In this document: positions 1-8,052 of the stretch, piece by piece
Layout of the letters: every line of letters begins with the position of its first letter
Numbering within the stretch: the first letter of the stretch is position 1
NCBI GenBank assembly: GCA_002746535.1
Contig: NVWA01000034.1
Coordinates: 1 to 61,540, forward strand
Direction of reading: 5' to 3'
DNA from: Planctomycetota bacterium
GTDB taxonomy: Bacteria; Planctomycetota; GCA-2746535
DNA length: 61,540 nucleotides
Notes under the pieces: generated by a model
Databases searched by the model: none
What the model saw: only the letters and a program-made list of their open reading frames with translations
Told to the model about the DNA's origin: nothing
Made by a program: the position numbers and the translations under genes

Positions 1-84
1 ATTTTAATGTACTATTTTTATTAAGTATAAAGTTAAAACATATTTTTATTAATTAGAATTAAAACGCTTTAAATAATTAAATTA

Positions 85-513
85 TTAATTAATTGGACTC
101 TCTAATAATAATTTAATGGTCCTTAATATTTTTTCAATTGGCGTTGGTTTCATCATATATTCATGATTTGGAAATGTAACAACAGTCATATCAGCAGAAA
201 ATTCTTCGTGTTCTGTATAAATTATTACTGGTAGTTTAGGTGATTTCTTTTTAATATTTTTTAATAAATCAGAACCATGTAATTCTGGTAATTTCATTTC
301 CATTATTAAGAGAGAAATATTTTTTGAACTAATAATATCCCAAGCTTCTGCACCTGTTTTAGTTTCTTTAATTTCATAACCTGCTTCTTCTAATTTAAGT
401 TTCAAAAAAATTCGAGTACTTAAATCTGCATCTGCAATCACAATAACTTGTTTATTACTTTTCATTTCACTATTAGAAAAATTTAAACCGGCATTTTTTT
501 CAAAGTTTTTCAT
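85..513 (-). CDS. receiver-domain protein with Glu at the phosphoacceptor site
   Basis: The 142 residues form one response-regulator receiver fold with no output domain. The acidic pair is present (D28, D30), as are the switch Thr (T100) and the conserved Lys (K122, in MKP). The position that should be the phosphorylated Asp is Glu (E72, in the segment IMEMKLPELHG), so ordinary phosphorelay activation is unlikely. A Glu here often mimics the phosphorylated state. The first 20 residues precede the fold, and M17 is an alternative start. The ATG overlaps the stop of the upstream DUF721 gene by four bases, so it is probably the last gene of the dnaA-dnaN set. No histidine kinase is nearby. Its partner is unknown. 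Confidence 0.8.
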   Translation of the reverse strand: MKNFEKNAGLNFSNSEMKSNKQVIVIADADLSTRIFLKLKLEEAGYEIKETKTGAEAWDIISSKNISLLIMEMKLPELHGSDLLKNIKKKSPKLPVIIYTEHEEFSADMTVVTFPNHEYMMKPTPIEKILRTIKLLLESPIN

Positions 514-857
514 GATTTCATCTTAAAAATAATTTTTTTAAAAACATAACTTGGATAACCTTTTTTAAACGCATCCAAAATAAATACGGCACTCATCATT
601 TTAATTTCTTGAATAACAACACTATTCATTGCTTCAATAGTTAAATTTCCAATTTTACTTGTTTTTAATCTAGTTAATTCACTTAAATCTTTACCAACTA
701 TCTCTAACCATCTTGATTCTAAACCAATTTGATCATTATTCTTTTTTTTAGATACTAAACTTTCCTTTTCAACTATGCGTTCTAAAGCACTGCCTATACT
801 CTCTTTTTTAATTTCTCTCCAATTTCCATAAATATCTTTTCTTACTTTTTTTCTCAC
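510..857 (-). CDS. dciA: DciA/DUF721 family protein, probable DnaB helicase loader
   Basis: This 115-residue protein carries the DUF721 pattern: a Trp-centred segment (RWLEIVGKDLSELTR, about residues 49-63) followed by a strand-rich part with NLTIEAMNSVVIQEI (about 72-86). DciA proteins recruit or load the replicative helicase in bacteria without DnaC or DnaI, and the gene usually lies close to dnaA-dnaN-recF. Here it starts with GTG one base after the dnaN stop and overlaps the receiver gene by four bases, so it is cotranscribed with dnaN. The usual recF between dnaN and this gene is absent. The family is clear; the loader role is inferred from family and position. Confidence 0.8.
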   Translation of the reverse strand: MRKKVRKDIYGNWREIKKESIGSALERIVEKESLVSKKKNNDQIGLESRWLEIVGKDLSELTRLKTSKIGNLTIEAMNSVVIQEIKMMSAVFILDAFKKGYPSYVFKKIIFKMKS

Positions 858-858
858 T

Positions 859-1956
859 TTATTCTCTTGAAAGAACAGGCATTACCAAATATGTATAATC
901 TTCATTTCCTTTAAAAACAGCTGGTCTCTTTTTATTTTTAAGATTTATAACTACATCATCAGTAGTCATAACTTTTAATCCTTCTTGAACATAATTTGGA
1001 TTAAAATTCATTTCAATCGGTTCATCTTCATAAGCAATTTCCAATGAAATATGTGCTTCGCCTGATTCTGGCATAGAAGAATGTAATAATAGGATATTAT
1101 TTTGAAAACTGAATTTGATAGACTTAGTTATTTCACTGGTAAATATAGTCGCTTTTCTTAAAGCACTTAAAAATTCATTTCTATTTATTTTTATTTCAAT
1201 GTCACATTCAGGAATTGCTTTTTTATAATTTGGAAATATTCCGCTGACTAATTTTGATGAAATAGTTACATTATCAGATTTTACTTTAATGCGATTAATT
1301 TCAGTTTTAATCTGAACAGGAATATCTTTAATAGACTTGATTAATGTATGAACAAATTTTGTACTTAATATACAATCAATCTCATCTATATTAATTGGTT
1401 TATCTATTTTTTTATTTACTAAGGCTAATCTTGTTGTGTCAGTGGCTACAATATTTATTTGATCTTCTTTACCACTCAATAATACGCCATTCATTTGAAA
1501 TCGACTTGGTTCATCACGAGTTGCAAAAACCGTTTTTTCAAACATACCTTTAAGTGTGATTCCAGGCATTTCAAAATCAGGCTCATCTTCAAAACTTTCA
1601 AAAATAGGAAATTCATCTGAATTAACAGTGTTAATACTAAATTCGCAACCAAGTCCATTTAATATTAAAGAATTACCTTCTTCCGTCAGTTCATAATCGC
1701 CTTCACCAATTTCTTGTAGAATTGATTTAAATTTATTCCCATCAATTAATACGACACCTTCTTCAACTACTTCTATATTTTCATTTATAACTATTGTCAG
1801 CTCTATTTCAGAATCTGTGGCATATATCCTAACTTCCTTATTTTTAGCTTCTAATTTTATATTTTTAATAATGGGCATAACACTTTTTTGAGGTACTACA
1901 TTGCAAGCGTTTAATATAGCCTCATGGATAGCTGATTGTTTAAAAATTAATTTCAC
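859..1956 (-). CDS. dnaN: DNA polymerase III beta subunit (sliding clamp)
   Basis: The 365 residues match the usual clamp length of about 366. They show the three-domain clamp pattern, with the N-terminal KLIFKQSAIHEAILNACNVV, the internal FEKTVFATRDEPSRFQMNGVLL (written in part) and the C-terminal YTYLVMPVLSRE, which resembles the typical VMPMR ending. The clamp encircles DNA and tethers the replicative polymerase. The start is GTG, with a GGAG motif about eight bases upstream. The gene lies 228 bases downstream of dnaA on the same strand, and that spacer holds the repeat array described separately. Confidence 0.97.
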   Translation of the reverse strand: MKLIFKQSAIHEAILNACNVVPQKSVMPIIKNIKLEAKNKEVRIYATDSEIELTIVINENIEVVEEGVVLIDGNKFKSILQEIGEGDYELTEEGNSLILNGLGCEFSINTVNSDEFPIFESFEDEPDFEMPGITLKGMFEKTVFATRDEPSRFQMNGVLLSGKEDQINIVATDTTRLALVNKKIDKPINIDEIDCILSTKFVHTLIKSIKDIPVQIKTEINRIKVKSDNVTISSKLVSGIFPNYKKAIPECDIEIKINRNEFLSALRKATIFTSEITKSIKFSFQNNILLLHSSMPESGEAHISLEIAYEDEPIEMNFNPNYVQEGLKVMTTDDVVINLKNKKRPAVFKGNEDYTYLVMPVLSRE

Positions 1957-2019
1957 TTATTAACTCCATTCTTTTTTTTACTCTTTATTATTTAAATAAT
2001 TAGTAGTAGTTATAGGGCC

Positions 2020-2201
2020 TGTTAAATTGTTATTTTATTGTTTAATTAAAAATAAGTGGCGAGATTATAGGGATTTACAGCAATTTGTTAATTTATATTT
2101 ACGATTGTTAATATAAAAGGTGGTTGTTAAATTAGGATAGTGAATTTTTAATTTGTTAAATTAACTTCAATTTGTTAATTTATTTTAAATTTGTTTAATT
2201 A
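2020..2201. repeat. TTTGTTAA-type repeat array, candidate origin element
   Basis: The AT-rich spacer between dnaA and dnaN, running slightly into the dnaA 3' end, carries six similar motifs in one orientation: TTTGTTAATTTA near 2084, ATTGTTAATAT near 2104, GTTGTTAAATT near 2123, TTTGTTAAATTAA near 2152, TTTGTTAATTTA near 2171 and TTTGTTTAATTA near 2190. Weaker copies lie at about 2020 and 2038. Spacing is about 18-28 bases. No canonical DnaA box (TTATCCACA) was seen in the spacer. The position suggests DnaA binding or duplex unwinding, but that is inference. Confidence 0.5.
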
Positions 2202-3189
2202 TATTTTGAATCAAAAATTTGAAATTTTTATCTTCAATACATCTCGTTTTAATTTCCTCTTCAGCATGCATAATGGTCGTATGATGTCTTCTGCCAAAGA
2301 GAATACCTACTTCTTTTAATGTATGATTTGTTAATTTTCTAATCAAATAAATAGCTATATGTCTGGCTTCAACTATTTTTGAAACTCGAGATTTTGAAAG
2401 CATATCGAGTGTTGATACATTTAATAATTGGGAAATTACCTGTTGGATTTTCAATGGATCAATTTCAGTTTTGTGTTCCTTTAAATTGGTGTCAATAAAT
2501 TTAGTATCTAATATTTGATTTTCTGAATTTTGAAATATGTCAATTACGTTTTTAGCTAAATCTAAGAGGGTATTTAAATTATCTTCATTTTTTTCAGCTA
2601 AAAAATTTAATACTGATTTTTCATATTTAATTTGATTAATTTCGAAAAATTTTTCGAAAATCAATAATTTTGTTTCAAATACTGGTGTTAGGAGATTTGT
2701 CGAAAGACCCCACTCTAATCGGGATAATAATCGTTCTGGAAAATTAATTAATTCTTTTGTATTTAAAGAAGATGTAATTATTACTTGGTTTCCCTTTTGA
2801 AAAATATCATTAAAAGTATGGAAAAATTCTTCTTTAGTACTTTCAAATTTTTCTAAATAATCAAGGTTATCAAATAAAAATACATCTCCTTCTCGAGTTT
2901 CTTCTCTAAATAATTTTAGTAATTCTTCTGTATCAGCATGTAAATAGAGATCATTAAAAAACTCCAAATCATATGATTTTATAACCAAATCTGGATGATT
3001 TTCAGATATTGATTGTTCTATGGCTTTTAAAATATGAGTTTTGCCAGACCCTTTGGCACCAGAAATAAATAAAGGATTATAAACTTTTGAAGGAGATTCA
3101 GCCACAGTTTTAGCTGCAACCAAAGATAATCGATTGGATGGACTAATAATAAAATGTTCAAATGTTTTATTTATTTGTTTTAAAGCCAT
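2185..3189 (-). CDS. dnaA: chromosomal replication initiator DnaA, lacking domain I
   Basis: The 334 residues begin almost directly at the AAA+ domain. Visible motifs are Walker A GAKGSGKTH (about 43-51), a Walker B-like VFLFDNLDYL, sensor I IITSSLN, the SRLEWGL segment, and a domain IV with ARHIAIYLIRKLTNHTLKEVG then FGRRHHTTIMHA. DnaA usually has about 450 residues, with an N-terminal interaction domain I and a linker; both are missing here. The domain IV signature FGGRDHTTV is altered to FGRRHHTTI, so the box-reading surface may recognise a different sequence. Walker B carries DN in place of DD. Position beside dnaN and parAB supports a genuine initiator, although a DnaA-like paralogue cannot be excluded. 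A small membrane-protein gene ends two bases upstream. Confidence 0.88.
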   Translation of the reverse strand: MALKQINKTFEHFIISPSNRLSLVAAKTVAESPSKVYNPLFISGAKGSGKTHILKAIEQSISENHPDLVIKSYDLEFFNDLYLHADTEELLKLFREETREGDVFLFDNLDYLEKFESTKEEFFHTFNDIFQKGNQVIITSSLNTKELINFPERLLSRLEWGLSTNLLTPVFETKLLIFEKFFEINQIKYEKSVLNFLAEKNEDNLNTLLDLAKNVIDIFQNSENQILDTKFIDTNLKEHKTEIDPLKIQQVISQLLNVSTLDMLSKSRVSKIVEARHIAIYLIRKLTNHTLKEVGILFGRRHHTTIMHAEEEIKTRCIEDKNFKFLIQNIIKQI

Positions 3190-3191
3190 TT

Positions 3192-3362
3192 TTATTTCGA
3201 CTTTTTATTCATTTTTTGATCAAGTTCTTCGAAATCTATGGGCTTATAATTCATAATTTCAGGATCATTTTTATGGAACTTTATGGCCAAAATTAATGTC
3301 ATCCATAGAGATGCAGTAATCATGAATAGAATCCATAAAATTGTTTTTTGAGTTTTAGTCAT
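3192..3362 (-). CDS. small membrane protein upstream of dnaA
   Basis: A 56-residue ORF starts at the ATG at 3362 and ends two bases before the dnaA start, so it is probably the first gene of the dnaA set. It has one hydrophobic helix (about residues 8-27, ILWILFMITASLWMTLILAI) followed by a charged tail rich in Asp, Glu and Lys. The family was not recognised. The tight spacing and the lack of another gene between it and divergent rlmH support it as a real gene. It may anchor something at the membrane, but no function can be read from the sequence. Confidence 0.6.
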   Translation of the reverse strand: MTKTQKTILWILFMITASLWMTLILAIKFHKNDPEIMNYKPIDFEELDQKMNKKSK

Positions 3363-3407
3363 TAAGATTCTTCGAATGTAAAATTCATTAAATTATAAGT
3401 TTTCATC

Positions 3408-3875
3408 ATGAAAATAAAAATAATTTCTTTCGGCAAACCAAAATACCCCTTTTTAAGTGCGGGTATTTTAGAATATGAAAATCGATTAAAAAATTTAGTC
3501 TCATTTAGTAACGAATCATTAAAAGAAGTTCCTGTAAAAAATGGGAATTATGAAGAATCTCTAAAAAAAGAAGAAATTGAAATTCTAAAAAAGCATAAAA
3601 AATCAGTCAGCAATTATTTGTTAGTTGAAAACAGTCAATTTTATTCGTCGGTAGAATTCTCTAAATCGCTAGAAAATGATATGCTCAAACGAGGACCTGA
3701 GATTCATTTTTTTATTGGATCTCCGTATGGATTTTCAAATAAAATAAAGGAAATGATTCCAAATCATCTGTCAATATCCAAGATGACATTCACCCACGAT
3801 ATGGCTAGATTTCTTTTAGTTGAACAAATTTATAGAGCTATAACCATACAAAAAAATATTCCTTACCATAATTAA
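3408..3875 (+). CDS. rlmH: 23S rRNA pseudouridine-1915 N3-methyltransferase RlmH
   Basis: The 155-residue SPOUT-class protein matches RlmH in length and layout: N-terminal MKIKIISFGK, the SAM-binding knot segment FFIGSPYGFS (usually FIGGPYG), then LSISKMTFTHDMARFLLVEQ, then YRA, ending in the characteristic PYHN. RlmH methylates the pseudouridine at position 1915 in helix 69 of 23S rRNA, using SAM. It is divergent from the dnaA set with only about 45 bases between them. The gene is often found near the origin and parAB in many bacteria, as here. The start has no clear Shine-Dalgarno motif. Confidence 0.93.
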   Translation: MKIKIISFGKPKYPFLSAGILEYENRLKNLVSFSNESLKEVPVKNGNYEESLKKEEIEILKKHKKSVSNYLLVENSQFYSSVEFSKSLENDMLKRGPEIHFFIGSPYGFSNKIKEMIPNHLSISKMTFTHDMARFLLVEQIYRAITIQKNIPYHN

Positions 3876-4099
3876 CAGCATCATTTTAAATCGCATAAAT
3901 TATTTGAGGTAAATAATATTAGTTTGTTATTTGCAAATAAGTGGATCAGCCGGCTTTCTTTGATATTGCTTTAGTGATCAACGATAACCTCATTTTTTAA
4001 TGACTTAATTGGATGTTAATTCAGATAAATTTTTAATATAATTAAATTTTATTTTGATTTTTTTTCATAAAACTATATTAAATATTTTTTATAATTTAA

Positions 4100-4115
4100 T
4101 GTTTCACGTGAAACT
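4100..4115. promoter_or_regulatory. parS site upstream of parA
   Basis: TGTTTCACGTGAAACT matches the parS consensus TGTTTCACGTGAAACA at 15 of 16 positions and contains the perfect 14-base palindrome GTTTCACGTGAAAC at 4101-4114. It ends six bases before the parA ATG, so ParB bound here could also control parAB transcription or translation initiation. Confidence 0.93.
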
Positions 4116-4121
4116 TATCAA

Positions 4122-4865
4122 ATGCGGATCATATCAATTTGTAATCAAAAAGGAGGAGTTGGTAAAACAACTACTGCTGTTAACATCGTTTCAGGTCTGA
4201 GTATGGCAGGGAAAACATCGCTTTTGGTTGACTTGGATCCTCAAACAAATGCTAGCTCATATTTAGGATATAGAGATAACGAGCCCCATAAATGCTCTTA
4301 TACTATCCTTGAAAATCCCAGTAAAATCAATGAGGTTATACTAAAAGTTAATGCAAATTTGGATCTTATACCCTCTTCATTAAGCTATTTGGATGATCCT
4401 GGGCCACGAGAAGGCGATAATCCATTTGACCATTTGAGAGAATCTTTTGAGTATCTTGAGAAGAATTATGATTACATCATTATTGATTGCCCACCTTCTT
4501 TAGGCAGCTATACATTTAATGCCATAAATACAAGTCAAGAGATCATAATTCCGGTCCAATGTCACTATCTTTCCTTGGAAGGATTGAGTCAAATAGTCAG
4601 TCTTGTTGATGATATATCAGAAGTCAAGAAGCTAAAATTCACTATTTTATTAACAATGTTTGAAGAAAATGAGGGTTTATCTGAAGAAATAAAATCTGAA
4701 ATTGATAAACATTTTTCAAATAATTTATTTAAAATTTCAATTCCTTATGATATTACGTTGGCTGAAGCACCGAGCCACGAACAGAGTATTTTTGATTATA
4801 TGCCCATTTCTTGTGGAGCCGTTGCATATGCTATTTTAGTAAAGGAGATTATTGATGGAGAATAA
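4122..4865 (+). CDS. parA: chromosome partitioning ATPase ParA/Soj
   Basis: The 247 residues begin with the deviant Walker A motif of ParA/MinD ATPases (NQKGGVGKTTTAVN, about 8-21). They continue with LLVDLDPQTNASSYLG and a Walker B-like YIIIDCPPSLG. The protein hydrolyses ATP while bound to the nucleoid and moves ParB-parS complexes apart. It overlaps parB by 11 bases and the parS site lies directly upstream. Length and motifs are normal for chromosomal ParA. Confidence 0.96.
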   Translation: MRIISICNQKGGVGKTTTAVNIVSGLSMAGKTSLLVDLDPQTNASSYLGYRDNEPHKCSYTILENPSKINEVILKVNANLDLIPSSLSYLDDPGPREGDNPFDHLRESFEYLEKNYDYIIIDCPPSLGSYTFNAINTSQEIIIPVQCHYLSLEGLSQIVSLVDDISEVKKLKFTILLTMFEENEGLSEEIKSEIDKHFSNNLFKISIPYDITLAEAPSHEQSIFDYMPISCGAVAYAILVKEIIDGE

Positions 4866-5724
4866 GAAGAAACTTGGCAAAAGTTTGAATAATTTGTTTA
4901 AAAGGGTGGAAAGGATCCAATCGTCCAAAAGCACGGATTTTGAATATGAATTGGATATATCATTGATACGACCTAATCCGTATCAACCCAGAAAAGAATT
5001 TAAGCCAGAAGAGATTAAATCATTATCAGATTCGATAAGGGAAAATGGATTAATGTCACCGATTATTGTTCGTAAGAACGATGAGTTTTATGAAATCATT
5101 GCCGGTGAAAGAAGGTGGCGTGCCGTCAGAACACTAGAATGGCAAAAGATTCCCGTGATCATTAGAGATGCTAATAAAGATCAAATGATAACTTTAGCCC
5201 TCATTGAGAATATTCAAAGAGAAGATTTAAACCCAATTGAAAAAGCTTATGCATTCAAACACATGATGGAAGAGCTAAATCTGACTCAGGATAAGTTAGC
5301 AGAAAAGCTTGGAAAAGAACGATCCACCGTGACAAATTTTATGCGATTAACAACTTTAACACAAGATATACAGGATGCTGTTTCACGTGGAACAATATCT
5401 ATGGGTCACGCCCGAGCAATGCTTGGAATAAAAGATAGTTCTATCCAAAAGGATGTCTTTTTAGAAGTTTCGAAAAAAGATTTAAATGTTCGTCAAACTG
5501 AAGCGTTAGTAAGAAGTATTAACGCTGGAAAAAAGATAACCGGAAAAGACAAAAAAGAAGTGAATTTATTTATTCAAGATATTGAAAAAAAGATGAGTGA
5601 ATATTTAGAAACAAAAGTCAAAATCAAAAAATTAAATTCAAAATCAAAAATTGTAATCGAGTATTATTCCAATGAAGATTTTTTAAGAATTTCTGAAAAA
5701 ATCGGTTTTAAAAATATGATATGA
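4855..5724 (+). CDS. parB: ParB/Spo0J CTPase, centromere-binding protein
   Basis: The 289-residue protein has the ParB N-terminal nuclease-like fold with LIRPNPYQPRKEF and the CTP-binding motifs IIAGERRWRA and ENIQREDLNPIEKA, then the helix-turn-helix region (LTQDKLAEKLGKERSTVTNFMR, written in part) and a C-terminal dimerisation tail. I chose the ATG at 4855, which sits eight bases after AAGGAG; a TTG at 4852 is also in frame. A second parS-like site lies inside the coding sequence at 5379-5394. The gene overlaps the next one by four bases (ATGA). Confidence 0.96.
   Translation: MENKKKLGKSLNNLFKRVERIQSSKSTDFEYELDISLIRPNPYQPRKEFKPEEIKSLSDSIRENGLMSPIIVRKNDEFYEIIAGERRWRAVRTLEWQKIPVIIRDANKDQMITLALIENIQREDLNPIEKAYAFKHMMEELNLTQDKLAEKLGKERSTVTNFMRLTTLTQDIQDAVSRGTISMGHARAMLGIKDSSIQKDVFLEVSKKDLNVRQTEALVRSINAGKKITGKDKKEVNLFIQDIEKKMSEYLETKVKIKKLNSKSKIVIEYYSNEDFLRISEKIGFKNMI
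5379..5394. promoter_or_regulatory. second parS site, inside parB
   Basis: TGTTTCACGTGGAACA differs from the perfect palindrome by one base. Its reverse complement, TGTTCCACGTGAAACA, fits the degenerate TGTTNCACGTGAAACA consensus fully. It lies within the parB coding sequence, as does a parS site of Bacillus subtilis in spo0J. Confidence 0.88.
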
Positions 5725-7883
5725 AAAAGTTACTTTTATTTTTTTTATTCTCATTCTATTTCTCATTTATTCAAAGTGAGGAAAAGACCTCTTTATTTTA
5801 TTTTAATAAAGATCAAAAAAGCGGGTGGGATTTATACGAAAAAGCCACGTTTCAGTATTTATCCGGCGACCTTAAAAAAGCGATAAATCTTTGGCAAGTA
5901 TCTTCCGAAAAAGGAAACCTCCATTCTCAAGCTCGTCTATTTCAGCTTGATTTAAAAAATGAAAATAAGAAATTTGCTGGCAACTATCAAGAATTATTAC
6001 AATCAAATTTTTCTTTAAAAAATTACCTGGTTGCCAAATATTCTTCAGCTAAAGATCGTAAAAAAATAATTGATAAAGCTATTAAGGATTTTGAGGGCCT
6101 AGTGGAGACCAAAGACTATTGGCTGCTTTCTATTTTAGGAAAATACTATCTCGAAAAGAGCTCAAAAAAACAAGATATTTTAAAAGGCTTAAAATACTTA
6201 AAAATTTCAGGCAAAGGGAATTACACACCTGCTCAAGTTGAGTTGGGGTTGCTTTTCCAAAACCCCAAAAGATTTATTGAGAAGGATATTAATAAAGCAA
6301 TTGAATGGCTGCAAAAGGCCGTCGAATTAAAAGATAAATATGGATGTTTGTATCTTGCTCAATTATTTCAAACTGGGTCAGGTGATTTGAAGCCGGATGT
6401 AAAAAAAGCGATTCCTTTATATGAAGAAGCTTTCAAGCAAGGGGTCGTTGATGCTGCAGTTAATTTGGGGGTGATTTATGATTTAGGGGTTACTTATAAT
6501 AAGGTAATTCAAGTGAAATCAGATGATAAAAAATCGAAGTATTATTTAGACTTCGCCATGAAGCATGGCGATTTAGAGCTTTTCAAATATTTAGGCGTTA
6601 AATATTTTTATACAATAAATGCTACAAAAGAGCAAAAGATTAAAGGGCTGAAATGGTATGAAGAGGTAGCAAAAATTGGAACATTAATTGATAAATATAA
6701 ATATGCGGATTTGTATTTCAAAGATAAACACGTTAAAGATTATGGAAAAGCCAGAAAACTATTTGATAAGTTGGTGCAAAAAAAAGGACAGAACCTTCAT
6801 AGATATCATATTTTAGTTTACTTGAGATTGGGTCAAATATATTTCGACGGCCTTGGTGTTAAAAAAGATTATTTGAAAGCCAAGGAATATTACGACAAGA
6901 TAAATTTTACCTCTGAAGCCCTTGAAAGAATCATTACCATGTATTTGAATGGATGGGGTGTGAAACAAGATGATGATATGGTTATAGCTTATATTGATAA
7001 ATTATTTGATCCAATGCGAAATTTTGGCTATAAACCGGCACCTTATTTTACGATTCTCGGCGACATTTATTCAAAGAGGAAAAAAGTAAATTTGGCCATT
7101 AAAAACTACCGACTGGCAGCAATCAGCGGTTTTAATAGAGCTATTGGCGCATTGATAAAATTATATGGCGATTTGGACAAATGGGAAAAAACCGATATTG
7201 GTGATATTTACTTTACTTTAAAGCAGTTTGACAAAGCATTTGAATATTACTCTTCAATCAAAAACCCGCCATTTAGAGCGCAATATTTCATGATACGATT
7301 ATTAAGCTTGTCAGAATTTAAACAATTTGACATTAAAAAATTTGTTTCAGAAATGAAAAATTTTGCAAACAAAGTTTCAAAAGGGGAAAAGGATCCCATT
7401 GAAAGAATTTATATTGATCGTGTTTTAGATCGTGTAATGGTGGATCAAAATTATAAGACACGCAGTTATTTTATGCTTGGGGAGTATTATAGCGAAATCT
7501 ACAAAGGCTCCAAAAAAAGGGCTGATTTAGAAGAAGCTCATGCCTATTACATGAAGGCCTATAAAGGTGGTTATAAGTATGGTATTCTTGATGCTGCAAA
7601 GATATTGGTTTATCAGAAAAAATATAAGTTACTTCAAAATAAAGGTTTAAATCTTTTTAGGGAAGAATATAAAAAGAAAAACCCTTTTGCAGCAGCAATG
7701 TTATTTAAATATTACGAAAGCCTTTCGCCTACAAATGATAATGTTAAATTAAAACTTCAATATCTGGAAGATGCTAAAAAATTTGACAAGGGTCTTCGCT
7801 GGAGAAACAAGCCACTTCGCGATTATATTAAAAGCCAGATGGCACAAATCATGGAAATGATTAAACAGAAACCTTCCAAATAG
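5721..7883 (+). CDS. secreted Sel1-repeat protein coupled to parB
   Basis: The 720 residues start with a signal peptide (MKKLLLFFLFSFYFSFIQS) and continue with many Sel1-like/TPR-like helical repeats. Examples are AINLWQVSSEKGNLHSQARL, AIEWLQKAVELKDKYGCLYL and AIPLYEEAFKQGVVDAAVNL, each with the A-x-x-W/L-Y-x-x-A pattern. Such repeats make scaffold surfaces for protein binding. The ATG overlaps the parB stop by four bases, so the two genes are translationally coupled. That is odd for an exported protein next to a partition system. No partner or enzymatic domain can be seen. Confidence 0.8.
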   Translation: MKKLLLFFLFSFYFSFIQSEEKTSLFYFNKDQKSGWDLYEKATFQYLSGDLKKAINLWQVSSEKGNLHSQARLFQLDLKNENKKFAGNYQELLQSNFSLKNYLVAKYSSAKDRKKIIDKAIKDFEGLVETKDYWLLSILGKYYLEKSSKKQDILKGLKYLKISGKGNYTPAQVELGLLFQNPKRFIEKDINKAIEWLQKAVELKDKYGCLYLAQLFQTGSGDLKPDVKKAIPLYEEAFKQGVVDAAVNLGVIYDLGVTYNKVIQVKSDDKKSKYYLDFAMKHGDLELFKYLGVKYFYTINATKEQKIKGLKWYEEVAKIGTLIDKYKYADLYFKDKHVKDYGKARKLFDKLVQKKGQNLHRYHILVYLRLGQIYFDGLGVKKDYLKAKEYYDKINFTSEALERIITMYLNGWGVKQDDDMVIAYIDKLFDPMRNFGYKPAPYFTILGDIYSKRKKVNLAIKNYRLAAISGFNRAIGALIKLYGDLDKWEKTDIGDIYFTLKQFDKAFEYYSSIKNPPFRAQYFMIRLLSLSEFKQFDIKKFVSEMKNFANKVSKGEKDPIERIYIDRVLDRVMVDQNYKTRSYFMLGEYYSEIYKGSKKRADLEEAHAYYMKAYKGGYKYGILDAAKILVYQKKYKLLQNKGLNLFREEYKKKNPFAAAMLFKYYESLSPTNDNVKLKLQYLEDAKKFDKGLRWRNKPLRDYIKSQMAQIMEMIKQKPSK

Positions 7884-8052
7884 TAATCTGCCAACTGTTT
7901 CTAAGTAACTTTCATCTAAACATTTAGCACGATTGGCTTAAATGTATTGAATTTAATATAAGAAAAGCGATATGTGTACAAAGCTTTTGTTGCTCATATA
8001 ATACCCGCGAAATTTGAAGTTAGGTTATTATTGAACCTAAGAAAGATTAGAA

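Noticed and set aside
4852..4854. TTG at 4852 as the parB start
   Set aside because: The ATG at 4855 has the better distance to AAGGAG.
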